Source of the DNA: Daejeonella sp.
Lineage (GTDB): Bacteria; Bacteroidota; Bacteroidia; Sphingobacteriales; Sphingobacteriaceae
DNA length: 64,000 nucleotides
Assembly (NCBI RefSeq): GCF_017495225.1
Contig: NZ_JAFEIG010000014.1
Coordinates: forward strand, 85,137-149,136
Direction: 5' to 3'
Positions 46,177-54,730 of the stretch are shown one piece after another. A model generated the notes under the pieces. It saw nothing but the letters and a program-made list of their open reading frames with translations. It made no database searches and was not told the DNA's origin. Position 1 is the stretch's first letter; every line of letters begins with the position of its first letter. The position numbers and the translations under genes are program-made.

Positions 46177-46590
46177 TTAGTGATGAGATTTAGGCAATTC
46201 TAATGCTTCAAGACCGTTTTTTACGCGGTAATCATTAATTGCTGCCTTAATCGCATCTTCAGCTAATACTGAACAGTGAATTTTAACTGGAGGCAATGCT
46301 AATTCTTCAACAATATCCATATTGTCGATTTTCATTGCATCATCAATTGATTTACCTTTTAACCATTCAGTTGCTAAAGAAGAAGATGCAATTGCTGATC
46401 CGCAACCAAAGGTTTTGAATTTTGCATCAGTAATCATGTGATTTTCATCTACTTCAATTTGCAAACGCATCACGTCGCCACATTCAGGCGCTCCAACTAA
46501 ACCAGTACCAACTTTTGTGCTGCTTTTATCAAGCGTTCCAACATTACGTGGGTGGGTGTAGTGATCTATTACTTTTTCTGAGTATGCCAT
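46177..46590 (-). CDS. iscU: Iron-sulfur cluster assembly scaffold IscU
   Basis: A 137-residue scaffold. Cluster ligands are Cys37 in GAPECGDVM, Cys63 in FGCGSAIASSS and Cys106 in HCSVLAEDA; the IscS/chaperone-binding LPPVKIHCS is intact. It assembles Fe-S clusters from sulfur delivered by IscS. The gene is 538 bp downstream of iscS, and the gap is filled by heptamer repeats, so it may need its own promoter. No iscR, hscA, hscB or fdx gene is in the window. Confidence 0.96.
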   Translation of the reverse strand: MAYSEKVIDHYTHPRNVGTLDKSSTKVGTGLVGAPECGDVMRLQIEVDENHMITDAKFKTFGCGSAIASSSLATEWLKGKSIDDAMKIDNMDIVEELALPPVKIHCSVLAEDAIKAAINDYRVKNGLEALELPKSHH

Positions 46591-46643
46591 TTTGTTTATA
46601 TTTAATACCAGTTATCTGGTTTTGTGTTTAATTTATTTTTGTC

Positions 46644-46766
46644 AGTTATCGGTTGTCAGTTATCAGTTATCGGTTGTCAGTTACCAGTTGTCGGTTATCA
46701 GTTGTCGGTTATCAGTTGTCAGTTGTCAGTTGTCAGTTGTCAGTTGTCAGTTGTCAGGCTGGCGAC
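46644..46766 (+). repeat. Heptameric tandem repeat array (AGTTRTC class) between iscS and iscU, with end motif
   Basis: Sixteen 7-bp units in perfect phase (46644-46755): AGTTATC, GGTTGTC, one AGTTACC, ending in six consecutive AGTTGTC. They are followed in phase by AGGCTGG CGAC, the partial end motif seen at the other arrays. The last six identical units are the most homogeneous stretch in the window. Confidence 0.92.
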
Positions 46767-46780
46767 ATTTTTAGGAGTTC

Positions 46781-47124
46781 AAATTAGTAGGGAGTATTTA
46801 GTAGATAGTATTTAGAAATGTGTAAATCAAGACACTATATACTACATCACTATTAACTGTTTTTACTCCAAATTAGTATTTAGTAGATAGTATTTAGAAA
46901 TGTATAATTAAAAATACTATATTTTACTTCACTATTACCTGTCTTTAATCTTTACTCCTTATTCCTTGCTCCAAATTAGTAGATAGTATTTAGAAATCTT
47001 TTATTAAAGATACTATATTCTAATTCACTACTACATTTCCTAATTCTTTACTCTTTATTCCTTACTCCTTACTCTTTAATCCTTATTCCTTGTTCCTTGC
47101 TCTTTATTCCTTGCTCCCTACTCC
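46781..47124 (-). repeat. Three long imperfect repeats (AAATTAGTA ... TTACTCC) downstream of iscS
   Basis: Units at 46781-46869, 46870-46972 and 46973-47124 each begin AAATTAGTA with AGTAGAT/AGTATTT heptamers and then TTTAGAAAT. A middle part contains ATACTATAT-like sequence complementary to the start, giving possible hairpins, and each ends in TTACTCC or TTGCTCC heptamers. Lengths are 89, 103 and 152 bp. Confidence 0.8.
47046..47122 (-). repeat. Heptameric tandem array (AGTAAGG class) directly after iscS
   Basis: Eleven 7-bp units in perfect phase, read on the minus strand as AGTAGGG, AGCAAGG, AATAAAG, AGCAAGG, AACAAGG, AATAAGG and so on, beginning 6 nt after the iscS stop. It forms the long tail of the third unit of the larger repeat. 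Confidence 0.88.
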
Positions 47125-47128
47125 AGTC

Positions 47129-48340
47129 CTAGTGCTCTGCCCACTCAATTTTATCAAGGTCAACCCCTTCCTTAAACATTTCCCAAAGTGGTGAAAGATC
47201 GCGGAGGTGGTTTACAGCTTTTAAAGTTTGTTCGATCGCAAAATCAACCTCTGCTTCTGTAGTGAAGCGTCCTAAGCCAAAACGAATTGACGAGTGCGCT
47301 AAATCATCCGAAAGGCCTAAACTTTTAAGAACGTAAGAAGGTTCTAGAGAAGCTGATGTACAGGCAGATCCAGATGAAACGGCTAAATCTTTCATAGCCA
47401 TCATTAATCCCTCTCCTTCAACATATTTGAAAGAAATATTAGCTACATGTGGTAAGCGGTGATCAACATTTCCATTTACATAACTTTCTTCAAGTACTGT
47501 AAGTCCAGCTTGTAATTTATCACGTAGTTTTGAAAGACGATTAGCTTCTTGTTCCATTTCTAAGCGACAAATTTCTGCGGCTTTTCCTAAACCTACAATT
47601 CCTGGAACATTTAAAGTACCAGAGCGCATTCCTCTTTCATGGCCTCCGCCATCCATCTGAGCAGTAACTTTAACTCTTGGATTTTTACGACGAACATAAA
47701 GTGCACCAACTCCTTTTGGTCCGTACATTTTATGACCAGTGAATGCCATTAAATCAATACCATCAGCATTTACATCAACAGGAATTTTACCAACAGCTTG
47801 TGTTGCATCCGACATGAATAATGCGCCATGTTTATGAGCAATAGCAGAAATATCTTTAATTGGCTGAATAACACCGATTTCATTATTCCCGTACATGATT
47901 GCAACTAGAATAGTTTGTGGAGTCATTGCTGCCTCTAATTCAGCGAGGTCAATCATGCCATCTGCTTTAACACCAAGGTAGGTAACTTCACCACCCAGTT
48001 TTTCAACATGCTTGCAAGCATCTATAACAGCTTTATGTTCTGTAACGCAGGTAATGATGTGATTTCCTTTGTCTTTGTACATCTCAAATACACCTTTAAT
48101 AGCAAGATTATCTGATTCTGTAGCTCCTGAAGTAAAAATGATTTCCTTTTCATTCGCTCCAATAAGCTTTGCAACTTGCTCACGTGCATAGTCAACTCCT
48201 TCTTCTGCAGCCCATCCAAAAGCATGATTACGGCTTGCTGCATTTCCGAACTTTGAATTAAAATAAGGTAACATAGCCTCCAAAACACGTGGATCCATGG
48301 GAGTTGTAGAATTATTATCTAAATATATAGGAAGTTCCAT
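47129..48340 (-). CDS. iscS: Cysteine desulfurase IscS
   Basis: A 403-residue PLP enzyme. N-terminal [21 protein letters not shown] lysine in [16 protein letters not shown] and the flexible active-Cys loop [17 protein letters not shown] identify class I IscS. It extracts sulfur from cysteine for cluster and thio-modification pathways. The stop is followed within 6 nt by a heptamer repeat block instead of iscU. A TATCTTTG box on the minus strand (48374-48381) is a candidate promoter. Confidence 0.96.
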   Translation of the reverse strand: MELPIYLDNNSTTPMDPRVLEAMLPYFNSKFGNAASRNHAFGWAAEEGVDYAREQVAKLIGANEKEIIFTSGATESDNLAIKGVFEMYKDKGNHIITCVTEHKAVIDACKHVEKLGGEVTYLGVKADGMIDLAELEAAMTPQTILVAIMYGNNEIGVIQPIKDISAIAHKHGALFMSDATQAVGKIPVDVNADGIDLMAFTGHKMYGPKGVGALYVRRKNPRVKVTAQMDGGGHERGMRSGTLNVPGIVGLGKAAEICRLEMEQEANRLSKLRDKLQAGLTVLEESYVNGNVDHRLPHVANISFKYVEGEGLMMAMKDLAVSSGSACTSASLEPSYVLKSLGLSDDLAHSSIRFGLGRFTTEAEVDFAIEQTLKAVNHLRDLSPLWEMFKEGVDLDKIEWAEH

Positions 48341-48373
48341 TTTGAGTTTTTTATTGTCTTTTTAAATTTGATA

Positions 48374-48381
48374 CAAAGATA
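48374..48381 (-). promoter_or_regulatory. Candidate -7 promoter box for iscS
   Basis: TATCTTTG on the minus strand fits TAnnTTTG; leader about 30 nt. No -33 TTTG at the expected place. Confidence 0.45.
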
Positions 48382-48464
48382 TGAAATATTTTTTTCAGTA
48401 ATTATCAATTTTATCTATGTAGGTATAGATAAAATAGTCATTTTTATGCCATATTAATATGATT

Positions 48465-48866
48465 ATGGATAAGATAGAGCACATCGGTATCGCAGTCAAA
48501 AGTCTAAAGGATTCTTCTTCAGTATATGAACGCCTCTTAGGTATCTCTAGCTATAAAAAAGAGGAAGTATTTTCCGAACAGGTGATTACTGAATTCTTTA
48601 AAGTTGGCGAAAGTAAAATAGAGTTGCTGGAAGCGAGCTCACCCGATAGTCCGATAAATAAATTTATCGAAAAACGTGGTGAAGGCATTCATCATATCGC
48701 TTTTGCCGTTGATGACATTATAAAAGAAATGGCTCGCTTGAAAGAGGAGGGTTTCCAGCTTTTAAATGATAGCCCTAAAAAAGGTGCTGATAATAAATTG
48801 GTATGTTTTGTACATCCAAAATCATCAAATGGCGTTTTAATAGAGCTTTGTCAGGAAATTAAATAG
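48465..48866 (+). CDS. mce: Methylmalonyl-CoA epimerase
   Basis: About 133 residues from the ATG at 48465 (an ATG at 48459 is also in frame). It is a vicinal-oxygen-chelate fold with metal ligands in KIEHIGIAVKSL, GIHHIAFAVDDI and NGVLIELCQ. It interconverts the two epimers of methylmalonyl-CoA, linking propionate and succinyl-CoA metabolism. It is divergent from iscS. The mutase genes are not in the window. Confidence 0.92.
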   Translation: MDKIEHIGIAVKSLKDSSSVYERLLGISSYKKEEVFSEQVITEFFKVGESKIELLEASSPDSPINKFIEKRGEGIHHIAFAVDDIIKEMARLKEEGFQLLNDSPKKGADNKLVCFVHPKSSNGVLIELCQEIK

Positions 48867-48981
48867 TTAAAATTTGTCTTGTTTTTTGGATTTAAAAGCC
48901 TAAAAAATCGTTTTTGAAGCAATTAATATCATTTAATTAAGATATTTTTCAAAAATCCTTTTTACTAAATGTATTTTTTGC

Positions 48982-48989
48982 TATATTTG
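48982..48989 (+). promoter_or_regulatory. Candidate -7 promoter box for rpmE
   Basis: TATATTTG, 22 nt before the L31 ATG; perfect TAnnTTTG match in a suitable position, without a clear -33 TTTG. Confidence 0.5.
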
Positions 48990-49011
48990 CACCTCTTAAA
49001 AAGTATTGAAG

Positions 49012-49260
49012 ATGAAAGCTGAATTGCATCCCAAAAATTATAGATTAGTTGTGTTCAAGGACATGTCTAACGAATATTCTTTCTTAACTAAATCTTGTAT
49101 TGATACTAAAGAAAGTATTAAATGGGAAGATGGTAATGAATATCCACTAGTTAAATTAGAGATTTCTCATACCTCACACCCATTCTACACAGGTAAAATG
49201 AAACTAGTTGATACTGCAGGACGTATCGATAAGTTCCGTACCCGTTACGAAAAGAAATAA
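49012..49260 (+). CDS. rpmE: 50S ribosomal protein L31, type B
   Basis: An 82-residue protein starting [20 protein letters not shown]. It has [21 protein letters not shown] and ends TRYEKK. It lacks the CxxC zinc cysteines of type A L31, so it is the zinc-independent form. The ATG at 49012 is the normal start; an in-frame TTG at 49006 would only add two residues. Followed by a strong terminator. Confidence 0.95.
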   Translation: MKAELHPKNYRLVVFKDMSNEYSFLTKSCIDTKESIKWEDGNEYPLVKLEISHTSHPFYTGKMKLVDTAGRIDKFRTRYEKK

Positions 49261-49282
49261 TTATTTTATAATAATAATAGAG

Positions 49283-49312
49283 GTCCCGACTCATAAGGTC
49301 GGGACTTTTTTT
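49283..49312 (+). terminator. Intrinsic terminator of rpmE
   Basis: An 8-bp perfect GC-rich stem GTCCCGAC/GTCGGGAC with a 7-nt loop and seven T. The T tract merges into a promoter-like box of the next gene. Confidence 0.9.
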
Positions 49313-49319
49313 ATTTTTG
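49312..49319 (+). promoter_or_regulatory. Candidate -7 promoter box for the GlmU-like gene
   Basis: TATTTTTG begins on the last base of the rpmE terminator and ends 4 nt before the ATG, predicting a leaderless or nearly leaderless mRNA. Confidence 0.45.
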
Positions 49320-49323
49320 TGCT

Positions 49324-50508
49324 ATGGGTATCATTCTTTTCGACGATCAGTTTCGTGCCAATTTATTGCCTTTGGCATACACCAGGCCTATTTCTGAGTT
49401 TAGGGTTGGGATTTTGACTATCGCTGAAAAATGGAAGCGATATTTAAATTTGGAAATATCCTATCTCACAGTTGATTATCTTCAAGAGAAATATCCAATT
49501 TCAATAGGGAATGATAATCTTTTTATCAATTCTGCATTTTGCCCAGATCAAGATCTACTTTCGGCAATTAGTTCATTAAAGGATGGTGAGGCTCTGTTTT
49601 CTGATTCATTATTAATTGCTTTAAGATTGAATGAAACGGATGCTAAAGAATTCGATTTAAATTCACTAGCAGCTTTTCGTAAAATTGAATATCATTTACC
49701 CTACAATAGAATATCATTTCCTGAGCATGTATTTTCTTTCAATGGAGAGGAGATAAGAAAGGATTTTGATTTAATCACTAAAGGGCGTAGCTCTGCTTCT
49801 TTAAGTGGCACAAACACGATTCTTGGTGATAATATTTTTGTGGAGGACGGGGTAGATGCTGAATGTTCTACATTTAACACCAAAACAGGTCCGATTTATC
49901 TCGGGAAAAATACCATAGTTATGGAAGGCTGCCATATTCGAGGTTCCTTTGCACTATGTGATCATGCAATTTTAAAAATGGGTGCCAAAATTTATGGCAT
50001 GACTACTATCGGACCTCATTCAAAAGCTGGTGGTGAAATAAATAATTCGGTCATTTTTGCCAATTCAGCCAAAGGTCATGAGGGTTATTTGGGAAATTCA
50101 GTCCTAGGCGAATGGTGTAATATTGGGGCTGATAGCAATAATTCCAATATGAAAAATAATTATGCTGAGGTTAGATTGTGGGATTATACAAGTGAAAGGT
50201 TTCGTAAAACAGGATTACAGTTTTGTGGATTAATAATGGCTGATCATGCTAAATGTGCCATAAATACCATGTTTAATACTGGTACGGTGGTAGGAGTGAG
50301 CACTAATTTATTTGGATCGGGTTTCCCTAGAAATTTTGTGGCAGATTTCTCATGGGGTGGAAATCAGGGCTTTGAAGTTTATCCTTTAAAGCGTGTTTTT
50401 GAAACGGCAACTCAAGCCTATAAACGAAGGGGAGCTGATTTTAACGAAATAGAACAAAAAATATTAAGTCATATTTTCGGACTTACTGAAAAATATAGAA
50501 GATTTTAA
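49324..50508 (+). CDS. GlmU-family protein (Bacteroidota type): putative sugar-phosphate nucleotidyltransferase/acetyltransferase
   Basis: A 394-residue protein. The N-terminus IILFDDQFRANLLPLAYTRP and ISEFRVGILTIAEKW characterise the alternative GlmU-like family of Bacteroidota. The second half is a left-handed beta-helix of hexapeptide repeats (GPIYLGKNTIVMEGCHIRGS, GAKIYGMTTIGPHSKAGGEI). It is proposed to make UDP-GlcNAc or a related nucleotide sugar in the cytoplasm. It heads a run with tpiA (13-nt gap) and prmA. The nucleotidyltransferase half lacks the usual GlmU P-loop, so the activity is by family analogy only. Confidence 0.83.
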   Translation: MGIILFDDQFRANLLPLAYTRPISEFRVGILTIAEKWKRYLNLEISYLTVDYLQEKYPISIGNDNLFINSAFCPDQDLLSAISSLKDGEALFSDSLLIALRLNETDAKEFDLNSLAAFRKIEYHLPYNRISFPEHVFSFNGEEIRKDFDLITKGRSSASLSGTNTILGDNIFVEDGVDAECSTFNTKTGPIYLGKNTIVMEGCHIRGSFALCDHAILKMGAKIYGMTTIGPHSKAGGEINNSVIFANSAKGHEGYLGNSVLGEWCNIGADSNNSNMKNNYAEVRLWDYTSERFRKTGLQFCGLIMADHAKCAINTMFNTGTVVGVSTNLFGSGFPRNFVADFSWGGNQGFEVYPLKRVFETATQAYKRRGADFNEIEQKILSHIFGLTEKYRRF

Positions 50509-50521
50509 ACAGAAATAAATA

Positions 50522-51286
50522 ATGAGGAAAAACATAGTTGCCGGCAACTGGAAAATGAATTTGGATTTAAATCAAGGAATTCAACTATTTAATGAAATAC
50601 AGGAACTTCTTAAGGTAGAACTTAGTGGAGAACAAGAAGTAATTGTTTGTGCACCAAGTATTCATTTAAGTAGCCTCGCCAAATCTTTAGAGGGAAGTTC
50701 TAAATTATCTATTGGTGCTCAAAACTGTCATCAGGCAGATAGTGGAGCCTATACTGGTGAAATATCAGCTTCCATGATAGCTTCAAGTGGTGCCGAGTAT
50801 GTTATTATTGGTCATTCGGAGCGTAGACTGTATTTCTCAGAATCAAATGAACTGCTTGCTCAAAAATTAGATGTGGTTTTAAAGAACGGCCTATTTCCAA
50901 TATTTTGTATTGGAGAAACCTTGGAGCAGAGAAATGGCGGGACTTATTTTGATGTGATTAAAGAACAGATTTCTGAAGCTTCATTTCACCTTGATGGAGC
51001 TAACTACAGCAAATTAATACTTGCCTATGAGCCTGTTTGGGCAATAGGCACGGGTTTAACTGCTAGTCCGGAGCAAGCTCAAGAAATCCATTTATTCATT
51101 CGTACTTTATTAGCTGAAAAATATGGACAGACATTAGCTGACAATACAACTATTTTATACGGTGGTAGTTGTAACCCTAAAAATGCTGCTGAGCTTTTTG
51201 CGCAAGCAGACATTGATGGTGGTTTAATTGGCGGGGCTTCTTTAAAGGCTAGAGATTTTGTAGATATTATTAAAGCGCTAAACTAG
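50522..51286 (+). CDS. tpiA: Triose-phosphate isomerase
   Basis: A 254-residue TIM barrel. Catalytic motifs are GNWKMN with Lys near residue 12, GHSERR with the electrophilic His near 98, and YEPVWAIGTG with the general base Glu near 170. GLIGGASL binds phosphate at the end. It interconverts dihydroxyacetone phosphate and glyceraldehyde-3-phosphate. It is 13 nt after the GlmU-like gene and 2 nt before prmA. Confidence 0.97.
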   Translation: MRKNIVAGNWKMNLDLNQGIQLFNEIQELLKVELSGEQEVIVCAPSIHLSSLAKSLEGSSKLSIGAQNCHQADSGAYTGEISASMIASSGAEYVIIGHSERRLYFSESNELLAQKLDVVLKNGLFPIFCIGETLEQRNGGTYFDVIKEQISEASFHLDGANYSKLILAYEPVWAIGTGLTASPEQAQEIHLFIRTLLAEKYGQTLADNTTILYGGSCNPKNAAELFAQADIDGGLIGGASLKARDFVDIIKALN

Positions 51287-51288
51287 GC

Positions 51289-52134
51289 ATGGTTTATAAT
51301 GAAGTATTAGTTCTTCTAAATTCAAAAGAGGAGTTTCATAAAGATTTGTTAATCAATGCATTATCTGAAATAGGTTTTGATACTTTCGAGGATATTGAGA
51401 ATGGTTTTAAGGCATATATTCCTTTAACAGATTTTAATAAAGAGTCTATTGAGCACTTAAAAGAAACTTTTAAGGAGATGTTCTCTTTTACATTTGAATC
51501 TACAAGTATAGCACACCAAAATTGGAATGAGATCTGGGAAAGTAATTTTGAGCCAATTGAGGTTGCAAATCGTTGTTATATTCGAGCTACTTTTCATGAG
51601 CCAAAAGCACAATTTGACTATGAAATTGTGATTGATCCTAAGATGGCCTTTGGAACTGGTCATCATCAAACTACAGCGTTGATGATTGAATTTATGCTGG
51701 ACGAAAATTTTGCAGGTCAAAAGGTGCTTGATATGGGCTGTGGGACAGGCATTTTGGCGATTTTGGCATCCAAGATGGGTGCAAAAGAGGTCTTGGCAAT
51801 TGATTATGATGATATTTGCTATGATAGCACCCTTGAAAATTCTGTCCTTAATGAAATTACAAATATCGAAGCTTTATGTGGTTCTAAAGAGGTTATTCCA
51901 GATTATAAATTTGATACCATCATAGCAAACATTAACAGAAATATATTATTGGATCAACTAGATACCTATGCAAAAGTGTCTAAGGATGGAACAGTACTTT
52001 TTTTAAGTGGTTTTTATGAAAATCCTGATTTAGAGATAATAAAACAAAAATGTGAATCTATTGGATTTGAATATTCTGAACACAAAATGCTTAATACCTG
52101 GGTCTCAGCTAAATTCATTTTTTCGAATGAGTAG
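51289..52134 (+). CDS. prmA: Ribosomal protein L11 methyltransferase
   Basis: A 281-residue SAM methyltransferase. The substrate-recognition domain occupies the first 100 residues. IDPKMAFGTGHHQTTALM, motif I VLDMGCGTGILAILASKMGA and IIANINRNILLD are PrmA signatures. It trimethylates L11 lysines. Linked closely to tpiA (2-nt gap), likely one transcript. Confidence 0.94.
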   Translation: MVYNEVLVLLNSKEEFHKDLLINALSEIGFDTFEDIENGFKAYIPLTDFNKESIEHLKETFKEMFSFTFESTSIAHQNWNEIWESNFEPIEVANRCYIRATFHEPKAQFDYEIVIDPKMAFGTGHHQTTALMIEFMLDENFAGQKVLDMGCGTGILAILASKMGAKEVLAIDYDDICYDSTLENSVLNEITNIEALCGSKEVIPDYKFDTIIANINRNILLDQLDTYAKVSKDGTVLFLSGFYENPDLEIIKQKCESIGFEYSEHKMLNTWVSAKFIFSNE

Positions 52135-52526
52135 ATTTACTCATTTTACTTAAATTATCATTCTTTTTGTTGATTCAATATATATTGTTGCAGAATAATT
52201 AAATTATTTTGTTGTAATTTTATGCCTTTAGTTATCTTTTTGAATACCTAGTGAAACAATTTATTTATATTTTTAAAGCGAAATTTCAAAAATTAAACAC
52301 CTAAGAAAATATTTTAATTTTTTCAAAACTTTAATGCTTGAATTTCGTTTAACATTATATTCTAATTATTGGTTAATTTTTAAAAATTAACTAAAACAAT
52401 ATTGCTTTTGCCTTGTTATTCAATTAGAAAGAAATAAAATTTCAATTCAGTGCCTTGTAAAATGCGCTGAAAGGTTATTAAAATGTATTACCATAAAAAT
52501 TATTCTACCAAGAAAAAAACAAACAC
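52135..52526 (+). other. AT-rich intergenic region, no feature seen
   Basis: About 390 bp, strongly A/T-biased, between prmA and the small regulator. No hairpin terminator, RNA gene, open frame or good TAnnTTTG promoter is visible. The regulator's promoter presumably lies here. Confidence 0.35.
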
Positions 52527-52862
52527 ATGAAAACGTTAGGAAAAAAAATTCGCCTACTAAGACATCAGAAAAGCTGGAGCCAAGAGGATGTAGCTAAACA
52601 ATTAGAAATTTCGATACCAGCCTTTTCGAAAATTGAAACTGGCATTACTGATATTAATTTATCAAGACTTGAGCAAATTTCGAAATTATTCGAAATGTCT
52701 GTTGTTCAACTTCTTACATTTAATGATCAGGAAGGTTTAGAAAGCTACAACACAGAGGTTGAAAACCTTACTCAAAAGCTTCATGAGCGTGAGGTTGAGC
52801 TAATTGATCTTCAGAAGAAGATTATTGAGTTATATGAAGAGCTTCGTGCCTACAAAAAGTAA
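52527..52862 (+). CDS. XRE-family HTH regulator with coiled-coil tail
   Basis: A 111-residue protein. The Cro/CI-type HTH is at residues about 5-60 (KKIRLLRHQKSWSQEDVAKQ, then ISIPAFSKIETGITDINLSR). The remaining 45 residues form a charged coiled coil (EVENLTQKLHEREVELIDLQ) likely for dimerisation. Such small one-domain regulators with helical tails are common in Sphingobacteriaceae. It stands alone, so its targets are unknown. Confidence 0.87.
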   Translation: MKTLGKKIRLLRHQKSWSQEDVAKQLEISIPAFSKIETGITDINLSRLEQISKLFEMSVVQLLTFNDQEGLESYNTEVENLTQKLHEREVELIDLQKKIIELYEELRAYKK

Positions 52863-52877
52863 TAGTTAATATTATTA

Positions 52878-52916
52878 GATAGGTGGATTTTGTTTTTAAA
52901 ATAAAATTCACCTATC
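52878..52916 (+). terminator. Probable terminator after the HTH gene
   Basis: Long stem GATAGGTG ... CACCTATC extended through an A/T-rich inner part with few mismatches. No strong T tract follows, so it may only stabilise the 3' end. Confidence 0.5.
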
Positions 52917-53238
52917 AAATAAATTCCTCTATTTAGTAGTCCAACTCTTTCTAATCTTTATTTTAATTGAGGTTTTCATCTCAAGGTTGGATTTTACTGC
53001 CTAAAAATCCAAATTACACTAAATTTTCTTTATCCTAATTTTATTAACACAATATTTAATTTATGTAATTTTGCATAAATTAAATATCGATTTGATTTAT
53101 ATCAAAAAAATGTTTTTTTGGAATTTGAGTTCCGGAATTTGAAATCAGGTTTTTTGGACTAGTTTAATGATTAAAATGAGCGATTTGAGGCAGATTTAAA
53201 TTTTCTCAATCTTTCATTTCTATCTGAATTTCTCCTTT
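52917..53238. other. Intergenic region between convergent genes with a 14-bp palindrome
   Basis: About 320 bp without a gene. At 53052-53087, 14-bp perfect arms (ATATTTAATTTATG) flank an 8-nt centre reading TAATTTTG, itself a -7 box match. No downstream gene on the plus strand uses it. Confidence 0.5.
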
Positions 53239-54357
53239 TCAGAATATTTTTCTTAGCGTAGCATGCTTTTTGCCAAATTCTGCGCCCGTAGCTTCATGAA
53301 TTGAAAGCATTTTATCATTAAAATCTCCTACCCATGATAGCTCCAATTCTTCATATTGGTTTTTGGGAATTACATATTCTTTTAACTTAATAAATAATGC
53401 TGACTCTAAGCCTAGTTTTTGAAAGGCAGTTTTTGTTCCCATTACTACGGCCCTCATTCTATTAACTCCTTTCCAACGATAATACAGAAACTTTAATTTT
53501 TCAATGATGCCTAGTTTACCATTAAAGCTTTTAATCATTTGATTTGCATCTGGTATTATAACTACAACCGAAGCAGGCTCATTATTAATGTATGCGAACC
53601 AAATTAGCTTTTCGTCCATTATAGTTTTCATCTTGTTAAAACTTTCTAATATGCCCTTGGTTTCGAGTGGGACAAAATTTTCGAAATTTTGCCAAGCATC
53701 ATTATATATTTCAACAAAGTCTTTTGCAAAGGACTCCAATTTACTAACTTCTAAATATTTGAATGTATATCCAGGTTTATTGGCAACCCAATTTGCGATT
53801 TTAGTAAAACGTTCTGGAAAAGGCTTTCTTAATTCTAAATGATTTGTTATCTGCTCATAAAGGACTGTAAATCCATAATCAGTAAATAATTTTTGATAAT
53901 AGGAGTGATTATAATTCATTCCATAGGATGGAGTAGTAAAGCCTTCAATTAATAAGCCCCAAAAACTATCATTTTCCCCAAAGTTAATTGGTCCATCCAT
54001 CGCCTTCATGCCCCGCTCAGATAGCCAGTTTTTTGCTGTATCAAAAAGCAAATTGGCAGCTTTTGTATCATTAATGCATTCGAAAAAACCTATACCACCG
54101 GTCGCTTGTGCCGGTTGATACGCCTTATTTTCATTAATAAATGCTGCAATACGCCCAATAAGTTCGCCATTTTCTGATTTTAATACCCATCTTGTACATA
54201 TTCCATGTGAATGGAAATTGTTTTTTTTGGGGTCAAACACTGCCTCAATATCTTTATCAAGTGGGCAAACCCAAAACTGATCAGTTTTATATAGTTCGCG
54301 TGCTACATTTAGGAATTCTGTGGCTGTAATTGAATTATTGACTTCTTTTAAAATCAT
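53239..54357 (-). CDS. GNAT-like N-acetyltransferase (YghO family)
   Basis: A 372-residue cytoplasmic protein. Segments RWVLKSENGELIGRIAAFIN, GGIGFFECINDTKAANLLFD and AMDGPINFGENDSFWGLLIEG, followed by YNHSYYQKLFTDYGFTV, match the YghO-type acyltransferase group, which has two diverged GNAT domains. Substrate is unknown. It is the last gene of the minus-strand run, separated from the acidic protein gene by a terminator. Confidence 0.7.
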   Translation of the reverse strand: MILKEVNNSITATEFLNVARELYKTDQFWVCPLDKDIEAVFDPKKNNFHSHGICTRWVLKSENGELIGRIAAFINENKAYQPAQATGGIGFFECINDTKAANLLFDTAKNWLSERGMKAMDGPINFGENDSFWGLLIEGFTTPSYGMNYNHSYYQKLFTDYGFTVLYEQITNHLELRKPFPERFTKIANWVANKPGYTFKYLEVSKLESFAKDFVEIYNDAWQNFENFVPLETKGILESFNKMKTIMDEKLIWFAYINNEPASVVVIIPDANQMIKSFNGKLGIIEKLKFLYYRWKGVNRMRAVVMGTKTAFQKLGLESALFIKLKEYVIPKNQYEELELSWVGDFNDKMLSIHEATGAEFGKKHATLRKIF

Positions 54358-54373
54358 TTTGCTTTGGAATTAA

Positions 54374-54402
54374 TTAAAAAAAGCATCCAGTAAACTGGAT
54401 GC
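54374..54402 (-). terminator. Intrinsic terminator of the acidic small-protein gene
   Basis: On the minus strand GCATCCAGT pairs with ACTGGATGC (2-nt centre) and is followed by TTTTTTT. Confidence 0.88.
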
Positions 54403-54428
54403 CTGAATACGTAATGATGGCTTTATAA

Positions 54429-54629
54429 TTAAAAGTCGTCGTCGTCATCATCGAAACTGTCGAAATCCTGAATATCATCATCGAGTGGGATGTCAAAATC
54501 ATCGTCCTCATCCAGTATTGGGCGATTTAATTCTTTAGGATCTGTCAAATTGTTTTGCTCCTTCACTGGACCTTTACCAGCTTTTTTGCTTGGTCCTTCG
54601 CTTTTTGTTGTTTTTTTTGGCGACTTCAT
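54429..54629 (-). CDS. Small acidic protein of unknown function
   Basis: A 66-residue protein with a bipartite charge: residues 1-25 are Lys-rich (MKSPKKTTKSEGPSKKAGKG) and residues 38-66 almost entirely Asp/Phe (LDEDDDFDIPLDDDIQDF, then DDDDDDF). No membrane segment or cysteine. The combination of a dedicated terminator, a proper start and conserved-looking composition supports a real gene; I believe similar proteins occur in related Sphingobacteria but cannot check. It may bind nucleic acid or chaperone partners, but that is a guess. Confidence 0.75.
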   Translation of the reverse strand: MKSPKKTTKSEGPSKKAGKGPVKEQNNLTDPKELNRPILDEDDDFDIPLDDDIQDFDSFDDDDDDF

Positions 54630-54730
54630 CTTTAGAAATTTACACTTTATTCGTGGTTTATTATGATTATAAAATTAAGAAGAATTTGAATTTCAAAAGC
54701 TATTTTTTAACTTTTTTTTCAATTGTTTTT

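Noticed and set aside
46592..46815. Two overlapping open frames encoding LSVVSYQ-like peptide repeats
   Set aside because: They arise only because 7-bp repeats read open in frame every 21 bp; no start context or conserved protein features.
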